Origin: Oreocharis arfaki | Taxonomy: Eukaryota; Chordata; Aves; Passeriformes; Paramythiidae | Assembly: GCA_013398015.1 (NCBI GenBank) | Contig: VZRR01008077.1 | Location: 960,826 to 1,024,825, forward strand | Length of the DNA stretch: 64,000 nt | Reading direction: 5' to 3' | Shown: positions 26,601-41,600 of the stretch, one piece after another | Layout of the letters: each line of letters begins with the position of its first letter | Numbering within the stretch: the stretch's first letter is position 1 | Notes under the pieces: model-generated | Database searches by the model: none | Told to the model about the DNA's origin: nothing | The model's input: the letters and a program-made list of their open reading frames with translations, nothing else | Program-made: the position numbers and the translations under genes

Positions 26601-29600
26601 TATTAGAAGCATGAAAACAGATGGATATGATCAGAATCTTAATAATTTGGATTGACTGCTAGTTTTTAGAGTGTGTCCAGCACTTTAAATTAAATAGCTT
26701 ATTAAACTCATGATTGCTGGTCATTATTTTTGTCAGTGTATCTTTTAAAGGCTTTTTTATTGCAATGTCATGCTGGCATAAACAAAAAATTGTCATTTAA
26801 TGAAACTGTTTTGTTCTGTTGGATTAAAAAGTGATGTCTTATAGTAGGTACAACAGATCTACTTTCATGCACCGTGACTGCATTTTCCAACATCTAAACA
26901 GTCTGAACTCCTCATCACAAACAACCTCTTGTTTTAGCCCTTTCTGTAATCACACTTCCTTTTCTATTAGGATGAGATAGCAGAAGTGAAGATGAAACTT
27001 AAAACTGCCACACGTCAGCTGGACCAGCTGAAAGACGAGCTCAAAGAAAAGGACGCAGCCCTCGAGAAAGCACATGTGGAACATGAGCACTCAGAGCACG
27101 AGAAAGAATCATTGAAAGTAAGACCCTTGACACATATACTGTCTTGCAAAGGATGGATTCCATGATTTCACAGACTGCATTATGTTCTGACCTGTGGTAG
27201 TTGTTTTGCTGTATTTTAATAAACTGTTCTGTAATTGAAGCACGAGATTTCAGTATCCTTTAGAGATACTAGTTACAGAAATCTGTGTATCTGACAAATT
27301 TAATCTCTGCCTAGAATTATAATAAAAGAGTCCTGAATTGTCTGTTGGAAGCTTTAAATCTCTTGGTGACTGAACATTTTTTACTGAAATGTTCCATTTT
27401 GCTTGCAGAAGTGTTGTTTTTGGGGATAGACTGATCCTAGCAAACTTTTTAATGTAGACTCTTGCAACTCAGCTTTTTCTTTTTAAGAACTTTTTTCTTT
27501 CTACTGTTTTTAAGTGCAAACCCCATTATATTGCACTTCACAATATTGTATTTCTACTTAACTAGCAAGCATTAGTCTTTTGGGAGTTAGGCAGTTCCTT
27601 TTAGTAGGTCCCTCTGCACAGAAAGTTATTTTAATATTGTGGTATAAAGCAGCAGGAATCTGTCTTAAATCAAAGGAAATCTGAGCTTGAAGCTCTGGTT
27701 CTTCTCAGTGCTGGCTGCAGCCCATTCTTAGATAAGCTATTAGATTTGTGGTGGTATCTCAACCCAATTTACTGCACTCTGAAAAGATTTAAAGGGTTGT
27801 ATTCACAGGAGTTTATTTTTTAATCTTCACTAAGCACTAGGAAAAAAACCAAACAATACCAGGAGGAAACGCAAACAACACCCCCAAAAAACCAAAAGTT
27901 CCCTGTCACTTGTCACAATGGTTTTTTTTGTCAGTTTATTGCTTTGCTGCAATGACTCCTTGAATTTTCAGCCTCTCTCAGCACATTACTGTTACGACAA
28001 GGTGTCAATAGGACTTTGTAAAAGGGTGATGAATTTATATTCTTGTACCTGGTCTGTCTCAGAGTTTTTCTATCAGTGCTGGAGAAGTCAAACAGCATCT
28101 CATTTCCTGTGTGCAGCTTTCTGCCTTAACTAGTCCCCAGTTCTGTCTCATCACCCCAGAACTGTCTGCCCTTTATTTGACAAACATGTGATTGCTGCAT
28201 GGTTTACGCACTCAATTATTCACCAGCAGGTTTGTCCGTACACTGACATGACATTACTGACTTGCTTCAGGGCATTGTGATCTTCTACCCGAGTGTCACT
28301 GCTGAGTACTAAACCAGAAGAGAATTCAGAGGGAGCTAATTGTCACAGCCACAAAAGAACCCAATTATTCGTGTTGCAAGCTGGCATCAATTTGTCCTGT
28401 TTGCACTGATGTGAAGGAAGTAAGAAAGCTGTACCTGGGAAATAAGTTTAAAGAATGTGCTAAATCACGGAGGACTGGGATTCATAGGAATGAGGTTATA
28501 CAGACGTGCTCTCCTCAGATGGCATAAGGGCCTTAAAAATGTGTAATCATGGTAGATCCAAGCTCTATTAAAGCCAGTACAATGGCATCTTTTGGCTTCA
28601 GTTGACCTTCATACTGGGCTGCAGGTTAGAGTTGTTTGACAAAGGATCTGAATATTGAAAAAAATCTATTGATGTCCCTTGAGATTTGAGTTTCTGGCAA
28701 GGCAAGTGCTTTGTATAATTTTGTAGATGTTTTTGCATATTTTTTTGTTAGCATTTTCTGGAAATCTGGATGTAAAATCTGACTTGTTATTTTAGCATTC
28801 TGTGTTCAGTCCCAGTTATAACTTCTGTAAAACTCCTGTTTTCCCACCTCTAGTATAGTATACCAATAAAAGTACCACTTTCACTAATATTTCAGAATCT
28901 AAACAAGAATTTAATTTGAATTTGGTTTGTGCTATTGGTATAGGTACCATATATGTTATTCTTTCTTGATGACTGTTCTTCAGTTCTTACAAATTCCCTG
29001 AACCGACTTCAAGTGAGCTGTGCTGATTTACAGCAGTTTCAGACATGGCCATTTTTCTGCTTGCACAGTGACTGTGTTTATTCGTTCCCTTTTCTCTCAC
29101 CTCATGTGCACAGACCCTCGTACTGTGGTTCTTAGCATATTTAATCTAACTGAAAGTCCTTGGGTGGCTTTAAGTATTTATGTTCCTTACTATACAAGGC
29201 AATTCAGATTTATTTTAACTGAGTGTGTTCCAGTGAGGAGATTTGTTTATATGAATGTTTGCTAACCACATCTAATGCCACTTCTTGTTTACAATTCATA
29301 TTTTTCTGACATAAGGAGACCATAGAATTGTGATCTATTTAAAAAAAATATTATCCAGCAATGCCAAATGCATGAACTGTTTTACATTTGTGGACAGCTT
29401 TTACACAGTGTTGATTGCATTTCAGGATGAAGTGACTTGCATTTTTATTCAGCCGATGAATTCTGATGAGTATCTGACACTGAATAAGAGAGCTATGTCT
29501 TGCCCATATGGGAAAATGAGAATTTTATTAAAGCAAATAAGAATGGAACAAGCTATTTTATTGCGATGATGGAACTGTTTCTATCTTAAATCAATGTTTT

Positions 29601-32600
29601 TGCAGGTGCAGCCTTCATCACAGCCTCATTCTTTCAGCATTGGATGATGTTTGTTCCCAAAAGGCAGCTTGAACATCACCCTTTATAAGGGTCAGAGCTG
29701 TGGCAAAGTCTTTGAGTTGAGGCTTGAAAGTTTTCATATCTATGAAAATGAACTGTGGTCAGCTAGTTCCACCTTGGCTCTAATTGCCTAGCAGTGATAA
29801 AAACTTCTAATAATCCAGGAAGACCCTATTAGTTTTTATCTACATACATGCCTTGAATTATAGATTTTGTGACAGTGGGATGGAATGATTGGGCACATTC
29901 CAATGTTAGTTTGTGTTAGTGCTGTGCAGCTGCTGTAGCAGTGCATTGCTGCTCCTTTGCTTAGGGACAGCCCCTCTTTTCAGAGTCTTCCTCATTTACA
30001 CATCCACTAAACAAAGTGTTATGGCTCTTAAATTTTGCTGTTCCCTTCCTGGTTGCCACCAATTTTTTTTTTTCCATTCTGAAGCCTTTCTCGAGTTGAT
30101 GCTACTTTGTATTATACAGCAGAGATTGTTGCCCTTTTCAGCAAGGTGAATTGTTCTTTCTCACATCCCAGAGTGACTGAATAACAACTCCATTGAAAAG
30201 CTTTCTAAATATGACCTGTATAATTAAAAAAAAAAAATTAAATGAGGCATCCTTGAATTACAGCTTGAACCATTGTCATAGAAAAAAATCCTTTCAAATT
30301 TCTATTGTGTATAAGACAATTATATTAAAATAGTATTGACAGTATTTCTTTATGGGTCTTCATGCTTGCTTGTCTTGGTGATTAGTTCTCAAAAACTAAC
30401 AAAATATGTACCTCCCAGGAAGCTAAAAGAATGTATGAGATATTTTTACCTAACTCTTAATTGTAGGTTTATGTAAGAGAAAGTTATTATTTAATAGTTC
30501 ACCTATATTCTTTATCTCCATTAGTCTGAACTGCTTAAGATGACAAAACAGGCTATGGAAACCAAAGCCTATATTGAAAATCAGGAAGCAGAAGAGAAAA
30601 AGCTCCTAAAGATCATTACTGAAGCTGATGCAGAGAGACTGAGGCAGAAGAAGGAATTTGACAAGGTCGGAATCTCTAATTTGAGTTTTCAAATACCCTG
30701 CCTTCTGTTCCCTCATTTGTCCAGTGTATTTTTAAGATGATTGTTAGCTACTGTGAATGTGGGACTACTAAAGCTTTATAGTGCCGTTAAAACCAAAACG
30801 TTTAGATACTGAAGTGAACAAAATCTGTAGTTTGTACTATTCAGGTGATCGAGCCCTTATAGGGGAAATTATTAGGTTCTTGCCATATTTCTTTGATTAA
30901 TAACAGTGAAACTTCTTAATGTACGTGATTTTAACGGATACAAGTATTGTCATGATACTCTGGGATTGTGTGAAAGAGCTGTAACTGAGTTCCTGACTTT
31001 GGCCTGTGCCCACAGGCGCTCTGTGAGAGACATGCCCTGGGGACCCAGCTAATTCGTCGCAATGATGAGGTGGCTCTGCTCTATGAGAAGATAAAAATCC
31101 AGCAGGCCATCTTAAACAGGGGGGAAACCGAGTACCGGCAGAGGATGGAAGACATGCGGATTCTCAAGCTGGAGATCAAAAAACTTCGTCGTGAGAAGGG
31201 AATACTTGGCAAGAGTGCGGCTAATGTGGAGGAGCTCAGGTAGGAAACCCAGTGGAATACATTTCCGTAGTGACTTCAGCCATGATTTTGTGTTTGAGAC
31301 AGAAAATGCGGTTTATACATAGTAAAGACTTCTATCAACGAGCATTATACCTTGGAGAAGGGGTTTGTTTGGTTTGACCGAAAACACAGACTGGATTAAG
31401 TTCATAAAACAACTAATCAGCAATTGGGAAAATTAAATATGGAAAGGAGGAAAGATGACATCTTGGCCAAAGTTGAAATATTTTCTGTATTTCCCCTTGT
31501 ACTATGAGTTACTGCCTACAGAATAAACCTGACAGCAGCAGAAAAGGTTCATAGTCTAGTGAGCTGCTTAGGGGTACACTGGTACAAGTCCTAGATAGTG
31601 GAACTCGTTTTGGATAAGCAATCCACAGAGCATGAGAGACAATTGACATATTTATAACAAACCCCTTCCAGATTTATATGCAGATATGATCTCTGAGAAA
31701 GATTTAGTTAAGTTTTTATTGAAGGTTGTGGTTCTTTAAAACAGCAGTTTAATAGACCATGCCTGATTTATCTCCTCCTTCTCTGGCTTAATTCTTCCTT
31801 TCTTGTTTACCCTCCTGTATTTGAGATGTATTCTTTCCTGATGGGAAACTGTTGTCATTTTCTAAGAATCAGTCTTGGTCTGTAAAGAGAGGCAGTTATG
31901 TTTTTAGCAGATAACCATTGTACCAATTCTGTGTAGCTACCACGGTTTTGGGTGAGATCTTTAGTTTATCAGTGTAATTCCGTGGCTTTCAGCAGAACAA
32001 ATTAACTTCAGTCCACGGTCAGTCCCATTGACTCCAGTGGAATTATGCCAGTTTGATTTGGTGAAACAGAAAGGAGAGCTGGGCACACAACATTAGCAAT
32101 TGCAGTTTTCATCGACTGACTGCAGATAGGAATGGGATTTGAACTTGCTGCCCAAATGCATTCAGCTGAAAGTCTGTTACTGTATTGAAACTCAGTGGCG
32201 GTATTGAAGTGTAGTGTGCTGCATGCCATGATGGGTGGATCAATTCTTGCTAACTGCAGCAGCAATCTCATACTTTAATGAAGTCCAAAACCATCATGAA
32301 AACTGCCTGTCGAAAAGACTCCATTTATCACTTGTGCTGCTAATTAGCTTTCCCGATTTGCCAATTGGAAATGTGAGGTTTTTTTCCTCTTCCATAACCT
32401 TGTCCAACCTCACAGTTAAAAAAAAGGCCTTTTTCTCTCTAGTGAGATAAATACAATTCTGAGCTTAGTAGGAAAAGATTCAGTCATAGAGGAGGCAGAT
32501 CGCAATCTTCCACCCTCTTTTGGCCTTGGAGAATTTAGAGGATCCAATCACTAAAGTGGTAAGGGTCAGATCACTGCAAGATGTGCGTTTTTTTCCTGCC

Positions 32601-35600
32601 CCTCAACCCCCTATCCCCACCATAAAAGCCTAGTTGTCAATGAATCTTGGTAGTGCTCAATTAATTTTAAATTCAGCAACAAGTCACCTCTGAAATTCCT
32701 TGAGGAGATGTAATAAAAGAAATCAAACTTCAGTTCTCTTAGGAATGGTGTCCATCACAGTTAGGTCGTAGAGTGTGTTTTATTTAATGGATTGTGTGAG
32801 CCATGTAGATTTAAAACCTTTCAAACACAACCTCTTTGATTCAACATGGGGGTAATTGAATATGACCCATAACTGATTTGTAGGTTGATGAACTAACTGT
32901 CCTTCTGGCCAGTGACTTCAACTGTACATGGCAAGATGTGAAGAGTGAGATCCAGGAGTTTGTGGAGTAGATTCTCCAGGAGTCTCTTTTCTGAGCAATT
33001 CTTAATGAAGCAAATAAAGAGGACCATGTGTGTTATCTTATAGTTCCACCTGTTTAGTGGTATTGGTGTTGATAGGTTTTGCCGCCACAGTATTGCTGTA
33101 GTGGCAAAGTGACCCTTTGTGCTTTCCATGTAGTGCTTCCTGTGCACCACAGTGCAGGGGAGAATGATTTGTTAATGTCCACATTAGTGCCTTGGTCACA
33201 CTGAAGTGTGTTTGGTCTTTTTTTTTTTTATTTTTATTTTGTGCTGGCCTTCAGATGGGAGTTTAATCACATGCAGAAGGAACTGTTAAGGGAACAGACT
33301 CGGTGCAAAATTTTGGAAGAAGAACTGCAGAAGCCCTTACAAGTTCACAGATGGAGAAAATTAGAGGTGACGTGTGAGCATTTTGTGTTCCCAAAGCCCC
33401 TATTACTAAATCAGTGACCCAGCAAAGGCCTATTTCGTTTACTGTTATGCAGATGATGTGAAGAGACTGGGCAGACTGAAATTTCCATAGTACCAATGGA
33501 ATCCTTACCTGCTGAATGCTTTCCTTGCACAATGCAATCAGCGTTATTTTTGTGTCACTTTCTCAACAAAAAATTGCAAGGGGATTTGTAAAGAAACAGC
33601 CAAGTGCTAAAGGGGATAAGAATGCATTGAGTGAATTTAGAAGGGGGTGATTCCTTAACATGGATGGTGAGAAATAGGATGATAGGGGAAAGATACAATC
33701 CTACCCTCACCAAATAGTGAGATGTATATGGGAAGAAAGCCAGTAATTGAAAGACTGATAGAATAGGTAGACTGAAGAATGGACAGATATGAAGTCAGAA
33801 GGTAAATTACTTCTGAGAAAAAGAGAAGATGCCTCCTCATGAAGAGTGGTGGACTCCCAAAGATAGTCATTGCAGGTAATGTGAGTTCAACTGCTTTACA
33901 TAAACAGCAAATCTAAGTTTTCACATGATTTGAACCCTGACAAGCAAAGGGGAAAAATAAAAAATCCATCAAGCATAGACCAAATATATGAACATCAGTT
34001 GGCATCACTGGGTATTTTTGATGTAAGTTAGTGCCATCTGAGATTCCTCTGTTGCATAGGTCTCTGATCTGATGCCAGCCTGGGTTGCTTAGTTGCACTA
34101 ATAATGAGTGATAATGTGCTCCGTCCCTGCAGAAGCAGAGCTGAATTTTTTGACTGTGCTTACTAGCATGATACTGAATTTCTGATCTTTCCATGCTGAG
34201 CTTAAAGTTGGATGGTGTGATTAGCTTGTTTCATGGAAGGGAGATATAATGCAGGATGCTGAACTAGGTTAAACACATCTAGGTACAATCTCTGGCAGCA
34301 CCCCGTAACAAAGAAAAATCAGGCCAGTCAAAACAGCCAGCAGTGGGGAAATGGATGTATGAAGAGACTGATAATGGGAAATCATGTCTTTCCATTCTAG
34401 GTTACTGGTTTGTATTTGGAGCACAGAAAGGCCAGCAGATGGCAAGATCCATGTGAAATAATCCTGATGGGGTTTTGGTTCAATTCCTAATGAACAAACA
34501 CTCTCATATCACTACAGTTGTCACAAATTGGCACCATGCTTGGGCAGTGATATAAAAAATCAAGGACTGAGTGGATCATGGGGACTGGTCTACTTTTTAG
34601 CCTGGTTTCTCAGGAAATGATGTTGTATTGTGAGCACTGCATATCTGTGTTAGTATCCTAGATATGCTTGAATTGATTAGTCAATTTAGATAAAATCAGA
34701 CAAAAGATTAAGAGCAATGGGATACCAAGTTCCGTATAAGCTCAAGCAGATAAAAGAGAGCAGGACTTTATTGGAGACTTTACTGCAGTGTGAGTTTAAT
34801 CCTTATGAGACACCACATGAGAGAAGAAACACCAGATGGGAGAGAGGTGTTATGAGTCCCTGAGTGAGGAAAAGATTCAGTCAGAGTTCACCCTTCATTA
34901 AAAGATCCAACAAGAGACACAAAGTACTGGGAAAGTAAGCTTTGCTGGGTGCTCCCCACAGAATTATTTCTTTGCTCCTTAGAGCTTTCTCCGGATTCGA
35001 TCTGTGCCAAAAGAATGCAAAGGAAGGGATGGAGAGGCAGACATCTACTAGCTCCTGGTCTTACAGGCTATGTAGGTAGAGGGCAACAGTACAATGCAAA
35101 CACTCTGTCACCATTTTAAGCATTTAATTCCATTGAAGAATGAAATTTCACATTTATGGACACTTTAGAACCCCATAATAATTCTTCAGTGTAGCCCCCA
35201 AATTTGTTCCTCTTAAATTCTCCACCTGTTTCAAGAGTAAATTGCAGTTAGTCTTTCTTTTGTTCAATAGAAAAATCTTTCTCTCCTTAGAAACCAAGTT
35301 GGCACTGTTTGAAGTTCTTGAACAGCAGGAAGTACTTGCACTGCTCTTTGTCAGTGGACTGTTCCAGTTGCTGCTAAAATTGATATACTGAGTTCCAGGA
35401 CTGCTTGTATGCATGCAATTAAAAAAAAAAAAAAGCTGAATGTATCCTCCCTTAGTCCCCCTTTTATACTTGTTACTTTTGAACACTGAGATATTATGGT
35501 TTTAATTTTCAAAAAAGAAACAGTAACTTGTTGTCATGTATAATTTTTGAGACTCTTTTGCTCTTTCCTAGGCCAGTGACCCTACTACCTTTGAGCTGAT

Positions 35601-38600
35601 TCTGAAAGTACAGAGGCTCCAGAAGCGACTTATCACCAAGACAGGTGAAGTGATAGAGAAAGAATTTCTCCTTCAGGTACTGCAGCATCATTATTTTGTT
35701 GCATCTCATTAATATATTTGACTTACTCTGCGTTCTCTGTCTACTGACATGTGCTTCCTGAATGGCATTTAGATGCATGACTTTGAATGTCTTTTGCATG
35801 CCCTTAAAATAGCTTTAGATGGCAGCACTGACTCGCTGAAAGAGAGTGAACAGCATCAGATTAGTTGATTTTTATATTCTGGTTACTGATACCTGGTCAC
35901 CTCTGGGAAATCCAATTAAAAGTTGGCTTTAGTTTATTCATGTGATAGATTAGTCTTTAGGTCAGTCTTAGACCTTTTGAAAGGTTTTTCTTTGTCATTT
36001 TGAACAAGTCTGTTATGACCAGAACATGAAGGAAAATTCCTGTTTGATTCTATTTGTGCTTAGCTTGGCTTTAGGCAGAAGGAATCCTGAAGAGTTTTGT
36101 GTGATATAGATATGCTGCTGTCTGGGTCATGTTTGATTTCAAGGTTTTTGTGCTGAACTTTGCCAAAAAATAATTTTTGTGATAGCTTATCTTTTTTTAG
36201 CTGTATCAGATGCCCCTTAACCCCAGTGATAACAGTAAGATTTATGTTGTAGGATGGAGGACAGACTGTATTCCTGCAGTGCAAACGTTGATATCAAATA
36301 TAACAGAGAACGACTCTTTGGGCTTTCACCAGAGGTGTAAATCTGGTCTCTCTGGTGACTGTAGGGATAGCTACAGATAACCAGCTCTAGGTATGATTTT
36401 AGCATCTTAAATATCCTAATAGTCTTGATGCCTGTGTTAGGTATCACTCACTGGGGAGTAAAATGTGGCCTGAATCTCCCTTTGTCTTGAGAAGAAGCTT
36501 GGCAGATCTTATCAAGACAGGGTTTGTGTCTATTGTTTCATAGGAAAACATTGATCTGAAATTTTGTTTGAATGTAATGTATGGTATAGTATTACTCTGC
36601 TTGGAAAAATGTGATCTTTTTTGCATAGCACTGAAATGCTGTCAGTGAAATAGTTATCTTAAAATGTAGCAAAAATAGCTTCAAATGTACTGTGCTTTAC
36701 CCATGCACAAACGCAATTCTGTTAGATTTTACATAGTCTCTATTGAGTATCTTGCCTTATCCTTAGTATGCTCTCATTTTCTATTACCTTTATTTTCAGC
36801 TGAATAACTGAGATATAGAGGTATTAAGTTGCCTGCCCAAGAAAATCTTTGAAATAGTGGCTTTGAAATTTGAGCCTACATTACTGTACTAGCCATTGGT
36901 TTAATCTTTCTGTCTCTGCAATGGTCCTTCTATGGCAACTCTACTTTTTTTATTATTTTTCTATATTTAAGAGTTTGGCTATATAAAATCTAATTATTAC
37001 AGCTAGAATTGCTAATGAGTTCCTTTGTGTTCTTAATTCAGGCACCAATTTCCTGTGTAACAATGCTGAAATGAAGGTTTCTTTCAGAGAAATAATAGTA
37101 AAGGCCAAAAATACTATGCTCCACATTGTGTTCAGGGATTTAACATCAACATTTCTGAGCTCTTTTTTGTTTTTCCACTGTGTTTTGAAATGACTGAAAT
37201 AGGGGTCTTTCATAGCAGGATGTGAGTACGAGGAGGTAACCAGAGATGGAGGACAACCCCTAGGTCATTTCCTGTGTGCTACTGGATAGCTCAGTGATAC
37301 AGGGATCTCAGATTAAGTGTACTAACAGAGCTGCTTCTGATGAGTGTCTGGATAACCTGGTACATGGCATTTTATTATTCTTTGGACTGGTTTTCCTTGG
37401 TATGATGATAGTATCTCTTTTGTAAAATCATACTCTAATACTCACCAAAACAAAACCCTCGCTAATAACTTACTAAACTGATGTTATCAAATTCCAAACT
37501 GCTGTGGTGAAGGAGCGAGCCTGAGGAACACTTCCAGCAGAAGGAAATGAACAGAGCAGTAACATCAGCTTTCTGGAGAGAGCTGAGTTTCACACACCTG
37601 GAGCGTGGCTTCACTAGACCACCTTCTGGGCAGTTTGAAAGATTTGAAGTGTATTTGAAGTGAAGCATTTGAAAGGTAGTGTAGGATTTGATCCTGACTG
37701 AACTTTAGACTTATGAAAAACAGTAGCAATTTAGCTCCAATTTCAGGAATTTTAATTTTTATTCCCTCTATATAATTTGTTGTTTGAGAGAATTCTTCTC
37801 TTTTTTTTTTTTTTTTTTTAAATCCTGGTAATCCCCTTATGCTTAAAAGCATTCAGCATCTTTTTATGATGGGTGTCTCCTGGAAGTCAGCTCAGCTCAG
37901 TTCAGTCACTGCTTGTTTGCAGGAGTGGGCGAATTGCTGATGACTGGCCTGTGCCCACCTGGCAGAACATCCCCCATATTCAGAGCTGGAGACTGCAGAC
38001 TGAGGGATACAAACTTATTAGCTCAGAGAACGACTGCTATCCCCACGTTCTGTTTGCTTGCGTAAGTCACGCTTCCTCACTCCCAGTCATCTTCATTCAC
38101 ATCTTGCCTTGTAATGAGGGCATAGCCATTGGGCATATCAGCTTTAAAATGATCTTAATCTCTTGCTTGCCATACATAGTCTTTTTTCATGTGTGTGTGG
38201 CCATCATGCTAGCAAATGCGATATTTGTTTAGGGTGAAACTTGTGAGTATCTGTGTCTAATGTGCATATTATGTAGCATAAATTCCCTCACATCAAAGTG
38301 TATTAATAAATAGAGTACAAAAAAACATGTATGTTGAAAACTGAATATTAAAAACACCTTTGTAGTTTAGAAATAACCGATGTGAGGAAATGGTTGAGCC
38401 CAGTGTCAGCAACCTGCAATTTGATTTGTAGGGTATTCACCTTGCTGCATACTCATGCAGAGCCATAATGTTTTTGTAAGGGAAAAATAATCCCATTTGT
38501 ATTGTGTGCACTGTAGCTCTGTCTTCTTTTTTTACTTTTTGGTAAGTGGTCTTTTAAATAAAAGAGCAGGGAACAAGGTTTTAGCTGGATATATAAATGG

Positions 38601-41600
38601 AAATTTTTGCTAAGTAAGGATCACATTACCTAGATTCGTACAGAAACGCATCTGCTTACTTTACCTGCTCCTAATGTGTATTTGATCATATCCTTTTTAT
38701 TAGCTTTTTCATTGTTTCTAACCTGCCATTTTTTTAAAACCGAGGCAGATGTAGAAGAAAGCTACAATTCATGCTATGTGATTTAAAGAATGATTTGCTA
38801 TGTTTCAGTCAGAAAATTTAGATTGCTGACAATATGGGAAAAACCCAGCTTGACTCTAAAATCTCAGGCAAAAATCTCTCTTAACTGGTCATCAGGGCAC
38901 ATTTTTTGGATCAGACATGTGCTGAGAGATAGCGAATATGCAACATGCCGAATGTTGGATTTTGCTAGAACGGCTTTTCGGAGTTGAACATTGTAATAAA
39001 GGTGTAAAAAGATTTCCTATGTTAGAGAAATCACTAAAGTTTTTTCTCGTTTCTGATTTATCTGTGCCCCGTAGCCACAGCATCTTGGGTTATAAGGTAT
39101 CAGCTCTCATATACCAAGTAAGTGTGGACATCCTGAGATGCTACTTTGAAGAGTAGCTGCAAAGCAAGTGGTTATGCTTTCTCTTTCAATTCAGGGATTC
39201 TCACAGTTGTGACCTCCTGTGCTGATGAAAAATGCTGTCTTAAAAATCAGATCCAAACCCAAGGTCTTGAATACTTATGGTCAATAAAAATCCAATGGTG
39301 TTTTTTCCAAACATAGGAAATGTTACTTCAGGGATAGCCAGTTTTCATGTTTGAGTCATTACCTTCCTTCTGCATTTGTGCAGCCAAGATAGAGCATTGT
39401 TTTGGTTCTTTTCTAAACTGTTGAGTAATATTGCAGGGCTTTGTGGAGAAATATGTTGTGTGTTATCCAGGAGATCTCACTGATGAGTGAAGGTCTTTGT
39501 GAACACGTGTGGGATGAACAACACATTTCGGAAGGCCAAAAGGAATAATTATTAATAAACAGGAGTGCTCTGCAAATTCTGACTGCAAAAATACAGTTGC
39601 TCACTTAGCATGTGGGGCAAATCCCTCATGTGACTGAAGCTCTGCTCCGCTGCTGTGTACTGAGCAGTGATGTGATAAAATCGCAGTGGAAAGTATTACC
39701 TTGTTAGGATTATGATTAGTGTGGTTTTAGGAACTTAGCCCATTAGAAGTGAATTATGCACTGCTTTATTTGTTTCAAATTTAGTTCTTTCTCTTCAGAG
39801 TGAACTCCTCTAATTTGATTTTATGTATGACTGAGCAGAATTTTATTCAGCTGCACGTCTTGGAATGGATAACAGCATAAAGATTCACATTGTATGTCAG
39901 TTACCTCTTTTGTCAGTCATCTAAGATGATTGTTCATAAATGTAAAAGAAAGTGCAACCTAGATCATTTGTTCAGGGAGGTAAAGGCAAATGTGTCTTAT
40001 TTAAGCCTGGCATGTAGTAGTGAAAGCATTGTTTTTATGTACGTATATATTTTTAATCGCTATTGTTTTAACTTGTCAGCAATCAAAGCCCAGGACTGGG
40101 CAGTCAGGATGTGATGCTGTGCTGACTGTGTCTTGAGCTCATAGTTCAGAGAGTGGAAGGGCAAAAGGCATGATTAGCTCATGTATCTGACTCAGAGATT
40201 ACAGCCAGATAGCACCCACATGTCCTTGCATTGAGCCAAGTTTTGAGCTAAGTTTCAATCCCTCCAGAGAACTGACTGTCCCAGTGACAGAGAGTAGGAG
40301 GAATAGAAGGGATGCTGCTGTCTCCAGCACAGCTCCATTCCAGGTATTGTGAGATACAGGGAGGGGAGAGCAAGAGACTTTCTCTGTGACCTTGGGCAGG
40401 CTGCTTAGCTTTGGCATGCCTCACATCAAGTAAGAAAGGAATAAAATAATTTCCATTCTTATAGTGGTGTGTGAATGAATATATTAGAGACATGACTCAA
40501 TTCAGTAGCTAAACACTCAAAATAGACAGATGTTTTATTTTATTTGTGCTAACTTGGTTGTAGAGCTGTTCTATCCAATTTGAGGTGCTCGTTGCTATAG
40601 TGTCTGAACATATACATAACCATCTTTGTTTCTCAGAGCTGGTACTATAGTTTCATAAAGAAATCTGCTTTAGAACAGTGTGTTACCATGTGGGTTTATG
40701 CAGGTTGGCAGCTATTGAAATGAAAGTTTTCTCTCAAGAAATGAAGGAACTTGGGGATTTGCTTCCCTGTATTTCTTACGTATTTTCCCCCCATTTATTA
40801 AATAAAATACTTTTTTAAAAAATCTTGTGTAATTTTTTTTCAGCCCAGTTTATGGGAGCCTAGTCCTTCTGAAAATCATCTTTTACCTAGCTTGGGAGTT
40901 TCATCAGGCGTGCTTCTGCTAAGTTTTTCATTGCTCTCACAGTGCTCAAGTAGCTTCCACATAAGAGAAATGTGTGCTCAAATGCTGAGTAAAAGAATTT
41001 CTCATCAGATAACCTGCTAGGAAAAATAAGAGAATACTCTCCTATCCCCTACCTTTATTTTGGTATTCTTAAGGCCTAGATGAGTTTTGTCTTAGACATT
41101 GTCTTTACATCTTCAAAATGGCTGAGATTTATTTCACCCTCTCAAATTTGGCATTTATTTATTTTTGGTGCCCAGTGTAGATTCTACTTGGATTTGAGAG
41201 TATAACCTACTTGCATGTTATGCATAGGGTAGAGAGTCCGAGCTGGGGATTTTTTGGCAGAATTGTCTATTTTTGTAAAAAATAACTGCAATTCACTTCA
41301 GGAAACTAATGACTGTAGGATCCCTAAAAGTCTCTTTTGACCTGCCCATTATTTTTTCTCTGTCATCTTGTCTTTAGAGAGATTTCAGGAGAGGTAGTTT
41401 GGGAGAGTGCTTTGTATGCACTGAAACTTACAGGTGAGCTGCAAAATCCACTGCCAAAATGGAATCCTTTCTTTACTGCTCCTTTATCATTTATATATGA
41501 AGTCAGCCTTTTGAAGGGATTTTTCCTTCCGAAAATGAAAAAGGAAATTTTCTTTTTAGCTTTTTATAGTGTAGTAGGACTTGGTGCTTTTCTATCTCTG

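Noticed and set aside
32115..32200. Functional tRNA gene
   Set aside because: Only a T-loop-like piece is present; no acceptor stem or full cloverleaf forms.
37873..38232. 119-codon open frame in intron 15 as a nested gene
   Set aside because: No recognisable domain and no splice or promoter context; consistent with chance in long non-coding sequence.
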